A stretch of DNA of 64,000 bases from Rhodospirillaceae bacterium (GCA_002722095.1 PBKG01000002.1:245550-309549), one strand, 5' to 3'. Numbered from the stretch's first letter, positions 7,635 through 15,531 are shown. Made by a program: numbers and translations. Notes: generated from the sequence alone by a model not told the origin.

Positions 7635-7847
7635 ATGCTCATTTTACGAAATATTGATCCGACTTTGATGGGCCGCATGATGGTGGTCGACGCGCAATCG
7701 CACGAAAAACAAAGCGGAACGATTATTTATCTCGAAGATGTGCGACGAAAGAGCGACGTCGGCACGGCCTCTGCTCTGGGCGAAAAGGAGAAACCGATTT
7801 TTCGCAATGCGGTTGGGCGACACTCTCGCATTGACAGGAGGCAGTAA
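7635..7847 (+). CDS. Small unknown protein, 70 aa, first gene of a Fur-box operon
   Basis: A 70-residue basic protein that is not recognised. It starts LILRNIDPTLMGRMMVV and contains GTIIYLEDVRRK; no signal peptide or membrane helix is apparent. It is taken as real because GAGGCGG precedes the ATG, a Fur-type palindrome lies just upstream, and its stop overlaps the start of the next gene as TAATG (7845-7849), so the two are translationally coupled. Not similar to HemP as far as can be judged. Confidence 0.6.
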   Translation: MLILRNIDPTLMGRMMVVDAQSHEKQSGTIIYLEDVRRKSDVGTASALGEKEKPIFRNAVGRHSRIDRRQ

Positions 7848-8356
7848 TGGTTAAATCGAGGATGGTTTCCCGAGGGTCGCATGTGCGCGTTAGCGACCTA
7901 ACGTCTCCCGAACAACTGGTCTTATGGGCGTTTCGGCTTTGGGTTCATGGCGGCGAAGGTGCGCCGGCGATTCACGAGATGTTACGAAACGCTTTTCGAT
8001 GTGCCGGTGCGCCAGAAGCCTACCTGTCGTTTAACGCGGTCATGAGCTATTCCGAGGTTTTGGTTGAAGCCAACGTTGAAGTTCGTCCGCCTTGTTGCAA
8101 ACAGCTTAGTTGCAACGAGATGCGCATTCTAACCGCTATCTCCGCATTGCAGTGGGATGATACGGATTGCTTTATTTCCGTCATTGGTCCGTGGGTCCGA
8201 CAGAACGCCATTCCGGATTTGCTTCCGGTGTACACCGAGTTCGCAATACTTCTGAAAGCAAGTGGATTGACCCTGCGCCAATGGCTCATGCCGGATGGCT
8301 GGTCAGCGGGAGACCCAGGAGACAAAGCCGAACCTCGCCCGATCATTCTCGAATAG
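7847..8356 (+). CDS. Unknown protein, 169 aa, paralogue of the gene at 6728
   Basis: Function unknown. It has a strong ribosome-binding site (AGGAGG) and is coupled to the preceding 70-residue gene. It aligns with the 6728-7237 product: LVLWAFRLWV, then AFRCAGAPEAYLSFNAVM, then VEVRPPCCKQLSCNEMRILTAISA. This copy is richer in cysteine (Cys52, Cys83, Cys84, Cys89, Cys108), which could bind metal or a cluster (inference only); just one of these (KC near residue 82) is echoed in the paralogue. The second third, WVRQNAIPDLLPVYTEFAILLKASGL, differs from the paralogue. Predicted cytoplasmic and helical. Gene order and Fur-type sites suggest an iron-starvation or iron-handling role together with bfd/bfr. 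Confidence 0.75.
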   Translation: MVKSRMVSRGSHVRVSDLTSPEQLVLWAFRLWVHGGEGAPAIHEMLRNAFRCAGAPEAYLSFNAVMSYSEVLVEANVEVRPPCCKQLSCNEMRILTAISALQWDDTDCFISVIGPWVRQNAIPDLLPVYTEFAILLKASGLTLRQWLMPDGWSAGDPGDKAEPRPIILE

Positions 8357-8552
8357 AGTCTGCGTTCGTTACCGTCTCAAATTGCCATTCCAGAGACGGC
8401 AACGTTCTGTCCGTGAAATTATTCCCGGCTGAGACCGAAAGCAGTTTCACTCCAAAAAATTTCGATTCGAAGCAAAACCGCCGAAATGCCGTCCGGACGG
8501 TCCTAGGTGTACTGACGAAAAGTTTGAACGCGAAGCTACGCGAGTGGGCCGT

Positions 8553-8828
8553 TCAAGCAGGGCCGATAGTCTGAGATGGTTTGGTTTGTGAATTTAAGGA
8601 AGCGTTACCCGGACAAAGCTTTGCTGCCGACTGCTCAGACGAACATTTCGATCCTTTCGAACCGGCTTCATCGGTCGATCCAAGCGCATCTGAAATTTCG
8701 CATTCGCACATACCGCAGCATGGCTCACAATTGTAATAGGCGTGCACCTCTTCCCAGTGCGAAGCGCCTGAAGCGATAGCCTTAGCGACTTCGTCTTCTG
8801 TGATGCCGTTGCAATTACAAATGTACAT
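8553..8828 (-). CDS. bfd: Bacterioferritin-associated ferredoxin, long C-terminus
   Basis: [2Fe-2S] protein that passes electrons to bacterioferritin to release stored iron. MYICNCNGITEDEV and then YYNCEPCCGMC give the CxC...CxxxxC-type Fer2_BFD cluster ligands in the first 45 residues. The ATG at 8828 is chosen because the family begins exactly with this MYxCxCNG motif; upstream in-frame residues have no family support. At 91 residues it is longer than typical Bfd (about 65-75); the extra Ser/Lys-rich tail after residue 50 contains two more cysteines and looks unstructured. It lies divergent from bfr, with a Fur-type palindrome about 100 bases upstream. Confidence 0.88.
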   Translation of the reverse strand: MYICNCNGITEDEVAKAIASGASHWEEVHAYYNCEPCCGMCECEISDALGSTDEAGSKGSKCSSEQSAAKLCPGNASLNSQTKPSQTIGPA

Positions 8829-8928
8829 TTCGTTTGCTCGTTCGCCGTCCAAGCTGCCCTTTAAGGCGCTGCCAATTTCTGGCCCAAAGTTCAAAATCGA
8901 AGGCCAAAATTTCGCCTCTAGTTGCTAG

Positions 8929-8943
8929 TGCAAGTGAGTTGCA
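8929..8943. promoter_or_regulatory. Fur-type palindrome 4 (bfd/bfr)
   Basis: TGCAA-GTGAG-TTGCA, between the divergent bfd and bfr genes, 101 bases from the bfd start and 115 from the bfr start. It is shorter than the other sites but has the same TGCAA ends. Confidence 0.5.
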
Positions 8944-9057
8944 TTCCTAAACATAATTCCGATTTATTGTCAATTTTCAATTACTTCTGGGCGATTCTGG
9001 TTTATGATCTTTGGCATGTGAATTCGTCAATTTCTTTAGCATGCATAGGAGAATGAG

Positions 9058-9540
9058 ATGCGAGGCGATGCTGGAGTCCTTAAACAACTGAACGTAATTT
9101 TGAAAAACGAGCTGACGGCAATCAATCAGTATTTCCTGCATGCTCGGATGTTGCGGAACTGGGGGTATGAGCGCCTGGGCGACAAGGTCTATGAAGAATC
9201 AATCGGTGAGATGAAGCATGCGGAAGCGCTGATCGAACGCATTTTGATGTTGGACGGCCTTCCGAATCTCCAGGAACTCGGCAAGTTGCGGCTAGGCGAA
9301 GACGTCCCGGAAATTTTCAAATGCGACCTTGCGTCCGAAACCGACAATCAGACGTGTTTGAAAGATGCGGTTGCGGCGTGCGAAGACGTGCGGGATTTTG
9401 TGTCGCGCGAAATTCTGGAAAGTATCCTGGAAGACACCGAAGAGCATATCGATTGGATCGAGACGCAGGAGACGCGGATCGACCAAGCGGGACTACCGAA
9501 CTACCTGCAAGAGCATATGTACGACCAGCAGGGTGCGTAG
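9058..9540 (+). CDS. bfr: Bacterioferritin
   Basis: 160-residue heme-containing ferritin that oxidises Fe(II) and stores Fe(III) in a 24-mer shell in the cytoplasm. Ferroxidase ligands Glu18 (LKNELTAINQYF), Glu51 and His54 (EMKHAE), Glu94 (SETDNQT) and His130 (EEHIDW) are at the canonical positions, and Met52 is the usual heme ligand. At position 127, normally Glu in the E-x-x-H motif, this protein appears to have Thr with Glu at 128 and 129. A GGAGA ribosome-binding site precedes the ATG. It is followed by a strong terminator and then by convergent fur. Bfd (8553) and Fpr (15621) complete the iron-release path. Confidence 0.94.
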   Translation: MRGDAGVLKQLNVILKNELTAINQYFLHARMLRNWGYERLGDKVYEESIGEMKHAEALIERILMLDGLPNLQELGKLRLGEDVPEIFKCDLASETDNQTCLKDAVAACEDVRDFVSREILESILEDTEEHIDWIETQETRIDQAGLPNYLQEHMYDQQGA

Positions 9541-9576
9541 GCACTCTTCTAGTTTTTGTGGACTAGTTTGTAGGGG

Positions 9577-9612
9577 GCGGCCCTTGGAGTAAGCAGGGGC
9601 CGCTGCTTTTTT
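9577..9612 (+). terminator. Intrinsic terminator of bfr
   Basis: GCGGCCC (9577-9583) pairs with GGGCCGC (9597-9603), followed by TG and CTTTTTTC. It ends bfr transcription 10 bases before the end of convergent fur. Confidence 0.85.
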
Positions 9613-9621
9613 CGAGCTGGC

Positions 9622-10044
9622 TTACTCGTCCCGGTCGTTAAGCGGGACGCCATATAGTTCCAACCGATGGTCCACCAGCCGAAGCCCGTGCTCGCGGGCG
9701 ATGCGCTCTTGCAGTGCTTCGATCTCCTGGTTGGTAAATTCGATTATCGAGCCGTCTTCGAGATTGACGAGGTGATCGTGATGGACGTCGGTGGCTTCCT
9801 CGTATCGGGATCGGCCGTCTTTGAAATCATGCCTATCCAGGATCCCGGTCTCTTCGAGTAGCTTAACGGTCCTATAAACGGTTGCGATCGAAATTCCCGG
9901 ATCCATCACAACAACTCGCCGGTGAACCTCTTCAACATTGGGGTGATCTTCCGCGTCAGACAACACCTGCGCGATAAGGCGACGCTGGTTTGTCATGCGT
10001 ATGCCTTTTATCTCGCACAGCTTTTCAATTTTGCTTTCCGGCAT
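9622..10044 (-). CDS. fur: Fur family transcriptional regulator
   Basis: 140-residue metal-responsive repressor. Residues 1-85 form the winged helix with IRMTNQRRLIAQVL and the recognition segment GISIATVYRTVKLLEETGIL. The dimer/metal part shows HHDHLVNLEDGSIIEF and HRLELYGVPL. The CxxC zinc site of gamma-proteobacterial Fur is absent, as is usual for alphaproteobacterial Fur/Mur proteins (family knowledge), so whether it senses iron or manganese cannot be settled from sequence. Seven matching palindromes in the surrounding 10 kb are its obvious candidate targets. It converges on bfr. An inverted repeat at 10114-10140 may be its own operator. Confidence 0.93.
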   Translation of the reverse strand: MPESKIEKLCEIKGIRMTNQRRLIAQVLSDAEDHPNVEEVHRRVVVMDPGISIATVYRTVKLLEETGILDRHDFKDGRSRYEEATDVHHDHLVNLEDGSIIEFTNQEIEALQERIAREHGLRLVDHRLELYGVPLNDRDE

Positions 10045-10113
10045 GCGTCGCTACCCTAATTCAAAAATCCACTATTTTATTTGCACTCCAGACAACGGTG
10101 TAACGTGCTGAAA

Positions 10114-10140
10114 TGCACTTTATAATTATTCCTAAGTGCA
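10114..10140. promoter_or_regulatory. Inverted repeat in the fur promoter region
   Basis: TGCACTT (10114-10120) and AAGTGCA (10134-10140) flank a 13-base AT-rich centre, 70 bases upstream of the fur start. It differs from the TGCRAATGA sites and may mark autoregulation or another regulator. Confidence 0.4.
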
Positions 10141-10238
10141 CCATAGCAAAGACGCCGTGCGAGTGTCTCTAAAAACAATAAAGTATTTTCGGAAGCGCGG
10201 CAGGAACGCAAGCTAATAGAAACTCTACTGGTGCGACA

Positions 10239-10266
10239 TTTTTGCAATTGATAATGATTCGCAAAA
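10239..10266. promoter_or_regulatory. Fur-type palindrome 5
   Basis: TTTTTGC and GCAAAA enclose AATTGATAATGATTC; the GATAATGATT core is a near-classical Fur box. It lies 86 bases before the DUF4856 gene start. Confidence 0.7.
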
Positions 10267-10295
10267 GTGGCTTGCATATATTTCATCTGTCGCTA

Positions 10296-10317
10296 TTTTT
10301 GCGAATGATAATGCGAA
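10296..10317. promoter_or_regulatory. Fur-type palindrome 6
   Basis: TTTTTGCGAATGATAATGCGAA, split as TTTTTGCGAAT and the GATAATGCGAA arm, 35 bases before the start of the DUF4856 gene. Two sites in tandem (with 10239-10266) suggest tight iron repression of the operon. Confidence 0.65.
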
Positions 10318-10351
10318 CTAGTAACAATACTCTGGGATGAGGAGTTTCCTA

Positions 10352-11800
10352 ATGCGTAAGACATATTCAATTGTAGGCGCCGCCGCCGGGTTATCCCTTG
10401 CGCTGGTGTCGACCGCTGCGCTCGCCGATGGCGACGTTTACGGTCCTTTTCCGATCACGGTGAAAGGCTATAGCGGCAAAAAAACTAATTCGGTTGCTTA
10501 TACCGGTCAGGTCGCGCGGCACGTGCTGCACGATTCCTTGAAGAAGCTCACCTATAAGGGCAACGGCAAGCCGAATCCCGAACTCAAGGCGAAGATGATG
10601 TCCTACTTCAAGTCGAAGGGTAAGGGCCGCAAGATCATCGCGCCGAAGACCAAGGGTCCGTTCGTCGTCAAGCAGACGGCCGTCGACGATATTTCGAAAA
10701 AGAAGAATATCTCCGGTAAGACGTACAAGGGTGCGGTTGCCGGTATGCCGAACAACATGACCGGCCCCGAATTGCTGGCTTTCTGGATCGACAAGGCCTC
10801 TTCGGCCAAAAAGGGCGTCGATTGGGATAACGGCTTTGATTATGGCCAGTTGATTTCCAAGTTCATCATGGGCGCCATGAAGTACAACCAGGCCGTCGAC
10901 AACTATCTCGACGAGAAGCTCGCTGCCGACAACAAGCCCAATGACAAGCCGTACAAGAAGGGCGCGTACTACACCGGTAAAGAGCATTCCTGGGATGAGG
11001 GCTTCGGCTATTTCGGTGCGCCGGCCCATGCGTTGAAGCTAACCCCGCGTCAGGTTTACGAAATTACTAAGCAAGGCTCGAAATCGAAGCCGAAGAGCAA
11101 CGCCTTCAAATATGCCGACTACAATAAAGACGGCAAAGTCGATCTGAAGACCGAAATGACCTTCTCGCCGGCATACTATGCGTCCGGTTTTGATGCGTCG
11201 GTCTATGACAAGAGCAATGGCACCAAGTATCTGCACACGATCGTCCGCGCTTTCATCGACGGCCGTAAGCTGATCACGTCCGCCAAAGGCGAGAAGCTCT
11301 CCGACGCCCAGCGCGCCAAGCTTCGCGAGTATGCTGCGGTCATCGGCTCGAACTGGCAGAAGGTGCTCGCCGAAGCGACCTACAAGTATGCTGGCTCGGT
11401 TTACAAATCCATGGGCAAGCTCAAGACCATTATCGAAGCCAAGGGCAACACCAAGAAAGAGCTCCGCAAATACATCAAGTATTGGGGAGAGCTGAAGGGT
11501 TTTGCGCTCGCGCTGCAGACCGGTCGGGACAATCTCGGCGAAACGGCGACCCGCCTCAATCGTATGATTGGTTACGGTCCGCTGATGCCGAACCTGAGCC
11601 AGGTCAAGGATATCGACAGCAAGGGCAACTATGTACGCGGCCAGGGTTCCTCCTGGGGCGAGTACATGCTCCACATGGCGAAAATCCAAAAGCTGCTCGT
11701 CGACAAATTCGGCGTGCAAGCCCGCAACAACGCCATCTCCGGCGACTTGGCTGACCTTGCCAAGAAGCTCGGCGGCGGCAAAGCGGTCGAAAACGACTAA
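10352..11800 (+). CDS. Secreted DUF4856-domain protein with EF-hand-like loop
   Basis: 482-residue exported protein. Residues 1-25 are a signal peptide ending STAALA-DG. The rest fits DUF4856: SVAYTGQVARHVLHDSLKKL near residue 47, and WDEGFGYFGAP at 214-224. In the middle, DYNKDGKVDLKTE (256-268) matches an EF-hand calcium loop. The protein is strongly lysine-rich and its codon use is very uniform, suggesting high expression. The ATG at 10352 has GAGGAG 7 bases upstream; the ATG at 10337 does not. Two Fur-type palindromes lie just upstream and the next genes encode iron import, so a periplasmic role in iron capture is likely (inference). The exact biochemical function of DUF4856 is not known to me. 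Confidence 0.85.
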   Translation: MRKTYSIVGAAAGLSLALVSTAALADGDVYGPFPITVKGYSGKKTNSVAYTGQVARHVLHDSLKKLTYKGNGKPNPELKAKMMSYFKSKGKGRKIIAPKTKGPFVVKQTAVDDISKKKNISGKTYKGAVAGMPNNMTGPELLAFWIDKASSAKKGVDWDNGFDYGQLISKFIMGAMKYNQAVDNYLDEKLAADNKPNDKPYKKGAYYTGKEHSWDEGFGYFGAPAHALKLTPRQVYEITKQGSKSKPKSNAFKYADYNKDGKVDLKTEMTFSPAYYASGFDASVYDKSNGTKYLHTIVRAFIDGRKLITSAKGEKLSDAQRAKLREYAAVIGSNWQKVLAEATYKYAGSVYKSMGKLKTIIEAKGNTKKELRKYIKYWGELKGFALALQTGRDNLGETATRLNRMIGYGPLMPNLSQVKDIDSKGNYVRGQGSSWGEYMLHMAKIQKLLVDKFGVQARNNAISGDLADLAKKLGGGKAVEND

Positions 11801-11810
11801 ATCAAGTCTC

Positions 11811-11844
11811 GCGGTGGTCCGGACGATACGCGCCGGACCACCGC
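11811..11844. terminator. Perfect 12-bp hairpin between DUF4856 gene and next gene (not a classical terminator)
   Basis: GCGGTGGTCCGG (11811-11822) pairs perfectly with CCGGACCACCGC (11833-11844) around a 10-base loop, ten bases after the DUF4856 stop. There is no T-run, so it is more likely a transcript-stabilising or attenuating element that raises the first gene's mRNA over the following iron-transport genes. Confidence 0.6.
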
Positions 11845-11863
11845 ATATCTTGCCGGGGTTGTT

Positions 11864-13876
11864 ATGGACTGGCTCGTTGACGAGTACCTAAAAGAACTGA
11901 CCGGTCCTTTACTGAATCCGCAAAAACGTATCTTCATCGGATTTCTGCTGAGTGCGGTTGCTGTGGCGCTTGGCGTTCAGCTTTTTGTGCATCGGCTGCG
12001 CCTCAAGCAGGCACTGGCCGAGCTTTTTTCCCTTAAAATCTGGTTTTCCCGCTCAGCCCGCGCCGACTACAAGCTGATGGTCATCAATCAGGCTTTGATG
12101 ATGGGTATCGCGCCGAGACTTATTTCCAAGTTGGCCTTGGCGACGTTGCTGTTTGAAGGTCTGCATGTGTGGTTCAACGGGCGGCCCGTCATTTTGCCCG
12201 AGGCGCCCGGTTGGACGATAGCCGCTCTGTTTACCGTGAGCGTGTTCCTGTTGGACGACGCGACGAAGTATTTCGTGCATCGGGCACTACACCGTTGGCC
12301 TTTCTTGTGGGCGTTTCATCAAGTTCATCATTCGGCGGAAACGCTAACCCCGTTCACCGTGTTCCGTGCCCATCCGATGGAAGCGGTCATCTTTACGCTT
12401 CGTACGGTTATCGTTCAGGCGGTGACTATTTCTGGTTTTCTGTTTTTCTTCGGTACGCGCGCGGATTTGATGACTGTGCTCGGTGCGAATGTGTTCCTGT
12501 TCGTCTTCAACGCGGCGGGATCCAATTTGCGCCATTCCCACATTTGGATAACTTATGGACCCTTCCTCGAACGGTTCTTGATCTCTCCCGCTCAGCATCA
12601 GATTCATCATTCGGTCGATGTGCAACATCATGATCGTAATTTCGGTGTCGTCCTCGCGATATGGGATTGGATGTTCGGGACATTGGCGTTGGCCGGCAAG
12701 AAACAGAAACTACGCTTCGGCATAACAGACGCTACCAAACACGATCTTGTAGCCCTCTACATTTCGCCGTTTGCGGCATCGGCTCGCTCGCTCGGGCAAT
12801 CATTTCGAAAGGAATTAAAGAAAATGGCTCAATTTTACAGCGTTCGTATGCGGCGCCTGACCATTGCTGGCGCTCTCCTTCTGGCCGCGCTTGTCGCGGG
12901 CTTGCCCTTTATGACCGGTGCGGCATCCGGTGCCGAAGTGAATATCTATTCCCACCGCCAGCCTTTCCTGATCAATCCATTCCTGGAGGCCTATAAAAAA
13001 GAGACGGGCACCAAAATCAATGTCGTCTACGCCTCCAAAGGCCTTGCTCAGCGGCTTCAGGCAGAGGGCGCCCGTAGTCCCGCAGACGTGATCCTCACCG
13101 TGGATATCGCGCGCCTCCATGTATATGCAGACAAGAAGCTCCTGCAAAAAGTCGACTCAGCTGTATTGAAAGCCAATATCCCGCCGCATATGCGTGATCC
13201 TGGCAATCGCTGGTTCGCTTTTTCCAAGCGCGCACGCATTATCGCGGTGTCCAAGCGGGCCAAAGATGCTCTCAAGATAAAACGCTACGAAGAGCTGGCT
13301 GACCCGAAATGGCGTGGCCGAATTTGCAGTCGCCCGGGAAGTCACGTCTATAACCGCGCGCTGATCGCCTCGATCATTCACTCGTCCGGCATGAAAGCCG
13401 CGGAAGCCTGGGCCAAGGGCGTCGTCGCCAATTTGGCACGCCGTCCGCAAGGCAATGATCGCGCGCAAGTAAAGGCGATCTATGAAGGTGTTTGCGATAT
13501 TGCCATCATCAACAACTACTATTTTGGCAAGCTCAAGCATGCGGAGAATCCCGACCAACGTAAATGGGCCGCCGCTGTAAAACTCATTTTCCCGAATCAG
13601 GGCGATCGCGGATCGCATGTGAATATTTCCGGCGGCGGTGTTGCCAAATATTCGAAGAACAAGGCCGAGGCCGTGAAGTTTCTCGAGTTCCTGACCTCCA
13701 AGAAGGCCCAGCAATTGTACGGGGCGATAAATTTCGAATACCCTGTGAACAAAGCTGTTTCACCGCCTAAGGAATTAAGGTCCTGGGGAACCTTCAGCGA
13801 ACACAAAATGCCGATCGTGAAAATCGCGGAACTGGCACCGGAAGCCCAGAAAATCATCGACCGGGTGGGATGGTAG
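11864..13876 (+). CDS. Fusion: sterol desaturase/fatty-acid hydroxylase domain plus ferric-iron-binding ABC protein (FutA/FbpA-like)
   Basis: One uninterrupted 670-codon frame encodes two normally separate proteins. Residues 1-310 are a membrane fatty-acid-hydroxylase-superfamily enzyme with di-iron histidine clusters HRALHR (139-144), HQVHH (152-156), HQIHH (245-249) and QHH (254-256). Residues 321-670 are a periplasmic iron-binding protein with its own signal peptide (MAQFYSVRMRRLTIAGALLL onward, cut near ASGA), YSHRQP and NNYYFGKL, the Tyr-rich iron site of the FutA/FbpA family. ATG 12824 (residue 321) has AAAGGA ten bases upstream, so the binding protein may also be made separately. Either a true fusion in which the old signal peptide acts as a membrane helix, or a lost stop codon. 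It overlaps the permease gene by 7 bases. Confidence 0.85.
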   Translation: MDWLVDEYLKELTGPLLNPQKRIFIGFLLSAVAVALGVQLFVHRLRLKQALAELFSLKIWFSRSARADYKLMVINQALMMGIAPRLISKLALATLLFEGLHVWFNGRPVILPEAPGWTIAALFTVSVFLLDDATKYFVHRALHRWPFLWAFHQVHHSAETLTPFTVFRAHPMEAVIFTLRTVIVQAVTISGFLFFFGTRADLMTVLGANVFLFVFNAAGSNLRHSHIWITYGPFLERFLISPAQHQIHHSVDVQHHDRNFGVVLAIWDWMFGTLALAGKKQKLRFGITDATKHDLVALYISPFAASARSLGQSFRKELKKMAQFYSVRMRRLTIAGALLLAALVAGLPFMTGAASGAEVNIYSHRQPFLINPFLEAYKKETGTKINVVYASKGLAQRLQAEGARSPADVILTVDIARLHVYADKKLLQKVDSAVLKANIPPHMRDPGNRWFAFSKRARIIAVSKRAKDALKIKRYEELADPKWRGRICSRPGSHVYNRALIASIIHSSGMKAAEAWAKGVVANLARRPQGNDRAQVKAIYEGVCDIAIINNYYFGKLKHAENPDQRKWAAAVKLIFPNQGDRGSHVNISGGGVAKYSKNKAEAVKFLEFLTSKKAQQLYGAINFEYPVNKAVSPPKELRSWGTFSEHKMPIVKIAELAPEAQKIIDRVGW

Positions 13877-15531
13877 CACGACGTGCCGCGTTGGTCGGCG
13901 GGTTCAAATTTTCTTGGCCGAGCCCGTGGACCATCGCGACACTGATCATCGCAGGTATCTTTTGCGGCCCTATCGTGGCCGTGTTGGCTACCGCGACCGG
14001 CGATAGCGAGGGGCTTTGGCAGCACCTGTTCAGCACGGTGCTGCCCCGATATGTCGCGAACACAATCGTTCTTATGTTGGGGGTGGGGGCGTTCAGCCTG
14101 CTTTTCGGCGTGACCAGCGCCTGGGTCGTCGTCCGGTATGCATTTTTCGGCAGGCGGATCTATCAGTGGATATTGCTGTTGCCGGCGGCAATACCCGGCT
14201 ATCTGATTGCCTACACCTATACCGACTTTCTCGAATATGCCGGGCCCGTGCAGGGGGTGTTACGCGACTTTTTCGGTTGGCAATCCGCGCGTGACTATTG
14301 GTTCCCCGAAATACGGTCGATGGGGGGCGCAATGCTCGTCATGGGAGCGGTCCTGTACCCTTATGTTTATGTGATGGCCCGAACGGCGTTTTTATTGACG
14401 CCAGCGTCATATTTCGAGGTAGGGCGCGTTTCCGCCCGGAGCCTTTTTTGGTCGATTGCTCTGCCTTTGGCGCGACCTGCAATCGTCGCAGGATTGGCGC
14501 TGGTATTGATGGAGACTATCTCGGACTTCGGCACGGTCGAATACTTCGCAATCGAGACGCTCACGCTCGGCATTTTCAATGTATGGCTGGGGATGAACAA
14601 TTTGACCGCCGCGGCGCAAATCGCGACCTGTGCATTTCTGTTTATTATCGTCTTACTCGCGGTCGAGATTCTCGCCCGCGCGCGTCGACGTTTTGTGGAT
14701 ACGACGCGCAGGTCCGTCTCACTGAGTCCAGAGCCCGTTTCCGGCTGGCGGGCAATAATTTGTTCGGTCGTGTGTTTAGTGCCGGTGGTAGTCGGATTTG
14801 TTGTGCCGGTCGGAGTTCTGCTCTCGTTTGTTTTGCAAGGATACTCCGTCAGCCTCACCGATGCGGTTTTGCGGGCCGCGGGAAATTCGATTTTTATCGG
14901 TAGCGCGGCGGCGGTCCTCGTGGTGACAACAGCGTTATTCATGGGGTTGGTCGTGGCTTTCAATAACAACAAGTTTGTTCAGCGCATAACAGCGGTTGCA
15001 TCGTTCGGTTACGCGTTTCCAGGAACCGTCCTTGCGGTTGGTGTGGTCACTGCGGGAGGCGCGCTCGATGCTCAAATCGCGAGTGTCCTCAAGGAATATT
15101 TTGGGTTGGATTATTCTGGCTGGTTTACGAGTGGCGTTGCCTTAATTGTCTTCGCCTGCGTTGTCCGCTTCCAGGCAGTGGGCTATGGGGCGGTGAAGTC
15201 CGGTCTCGGCCGGATTTCGACGAGCATGATCGAAGCCAGTCGCGTTCTCGGGCAGGGTTTTGGACAAACTATGGGGCGGGTCGTGCTGCCGCTTATTCGT
15301 TTGTCGTGCATCGCGGGGGCGTTGCTGGTGTTCGTCGATGTGATGAAAGAGTTGCCGATGTCCCTTTTGTTAAGGCCGTTCAATTTTGAAACGCTCGCAA
15401 CCTATGTCTATCAATTTGCCAAGGACGAACTGCTCGAAGAGGCCGCACTTCCTGCGTTGGTGATTGTCATCACCGGCATCATCCCTGTGATCCTCATGAA
15501 CGCCGCCCTCAACCGCGTCCGGAAAGCCTAG
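13870..15531 (+). CDS. Iron(III) ABC transporter permease (FutB/FbpB-like)
   Basis: 553-residue inner-membrane permease with about twelve hydrophobic helices arranged as two repeated BPD_transp_1 modules. The EAA-type loops read VGRVSARSLFWSIALPLARPAI near residue 180-200 and IEASRVLGQGFGQTMGRVVLPLIR near residue 455-478, where the ATPase docks. The start ATG (13870) lies inside the end of the binding-protein frame (stop TAG 13874-13876), so the genes are translationally coupled. No ATP-binding subunit is found in this window, so the ATPase must be elsewhere or shared. Role: ferric iron import with the FutA-like domain encoded just upstream. Confidence 0.93.
   Translation: MVARRAALVGGFKFSWPSPWTIATLIIAGIFCGPIVAVLATATGDSEGLWQHLFSTVLPRYVANTIVLMLGVGAFSLLFGVTSAWVVVRYAFFGRRIYQWILLLPAAIPGYLIAYTYTDFLEYAGPVQGVLRDFFGWQSARDYWFPEIRSMGGAMLVMGAVLYPYVYVMARTAFLLTPASYFEVGRVSARSLFWSIALPLARPAIVAGLALVLMETISDFGTVEYFAIETLTLGIFNVWLGMNNLTAAAQIATCAFLFIIVLLAVEILARARRRFVDTTRRSVSLSPEPVSGWRAIICSVVCLVPVVVGFVVPVGVLLSFVLQGYSVSLTDAVLRAAGNSIFIGSAAAVLVVTTALFMGLVVAFNNNKFVQRITAVASFGYAFPGTVLAVGVVTAGGALDAQIASVLKEYFGLDYSGWFTSGVALIVFACVVRFQAVGYGAVKSGLGRISTSMIEASRVLGQGFGQTMGRVVLPLIRLSCIAGALLVFVDVMKELPMSLLLRPFNFETLATYVYQFAKDELLEEAALPALVIVITGIIPVILMNAALNRVRKA

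Noticed and set aside
10391..11719. Long minus-strand frames under the DUF4856 gene
   Set aside because: Mirror frames of a lysine-rich, codon-biased gene with clear signal peptide and ribosome-binding site on the plus strand.
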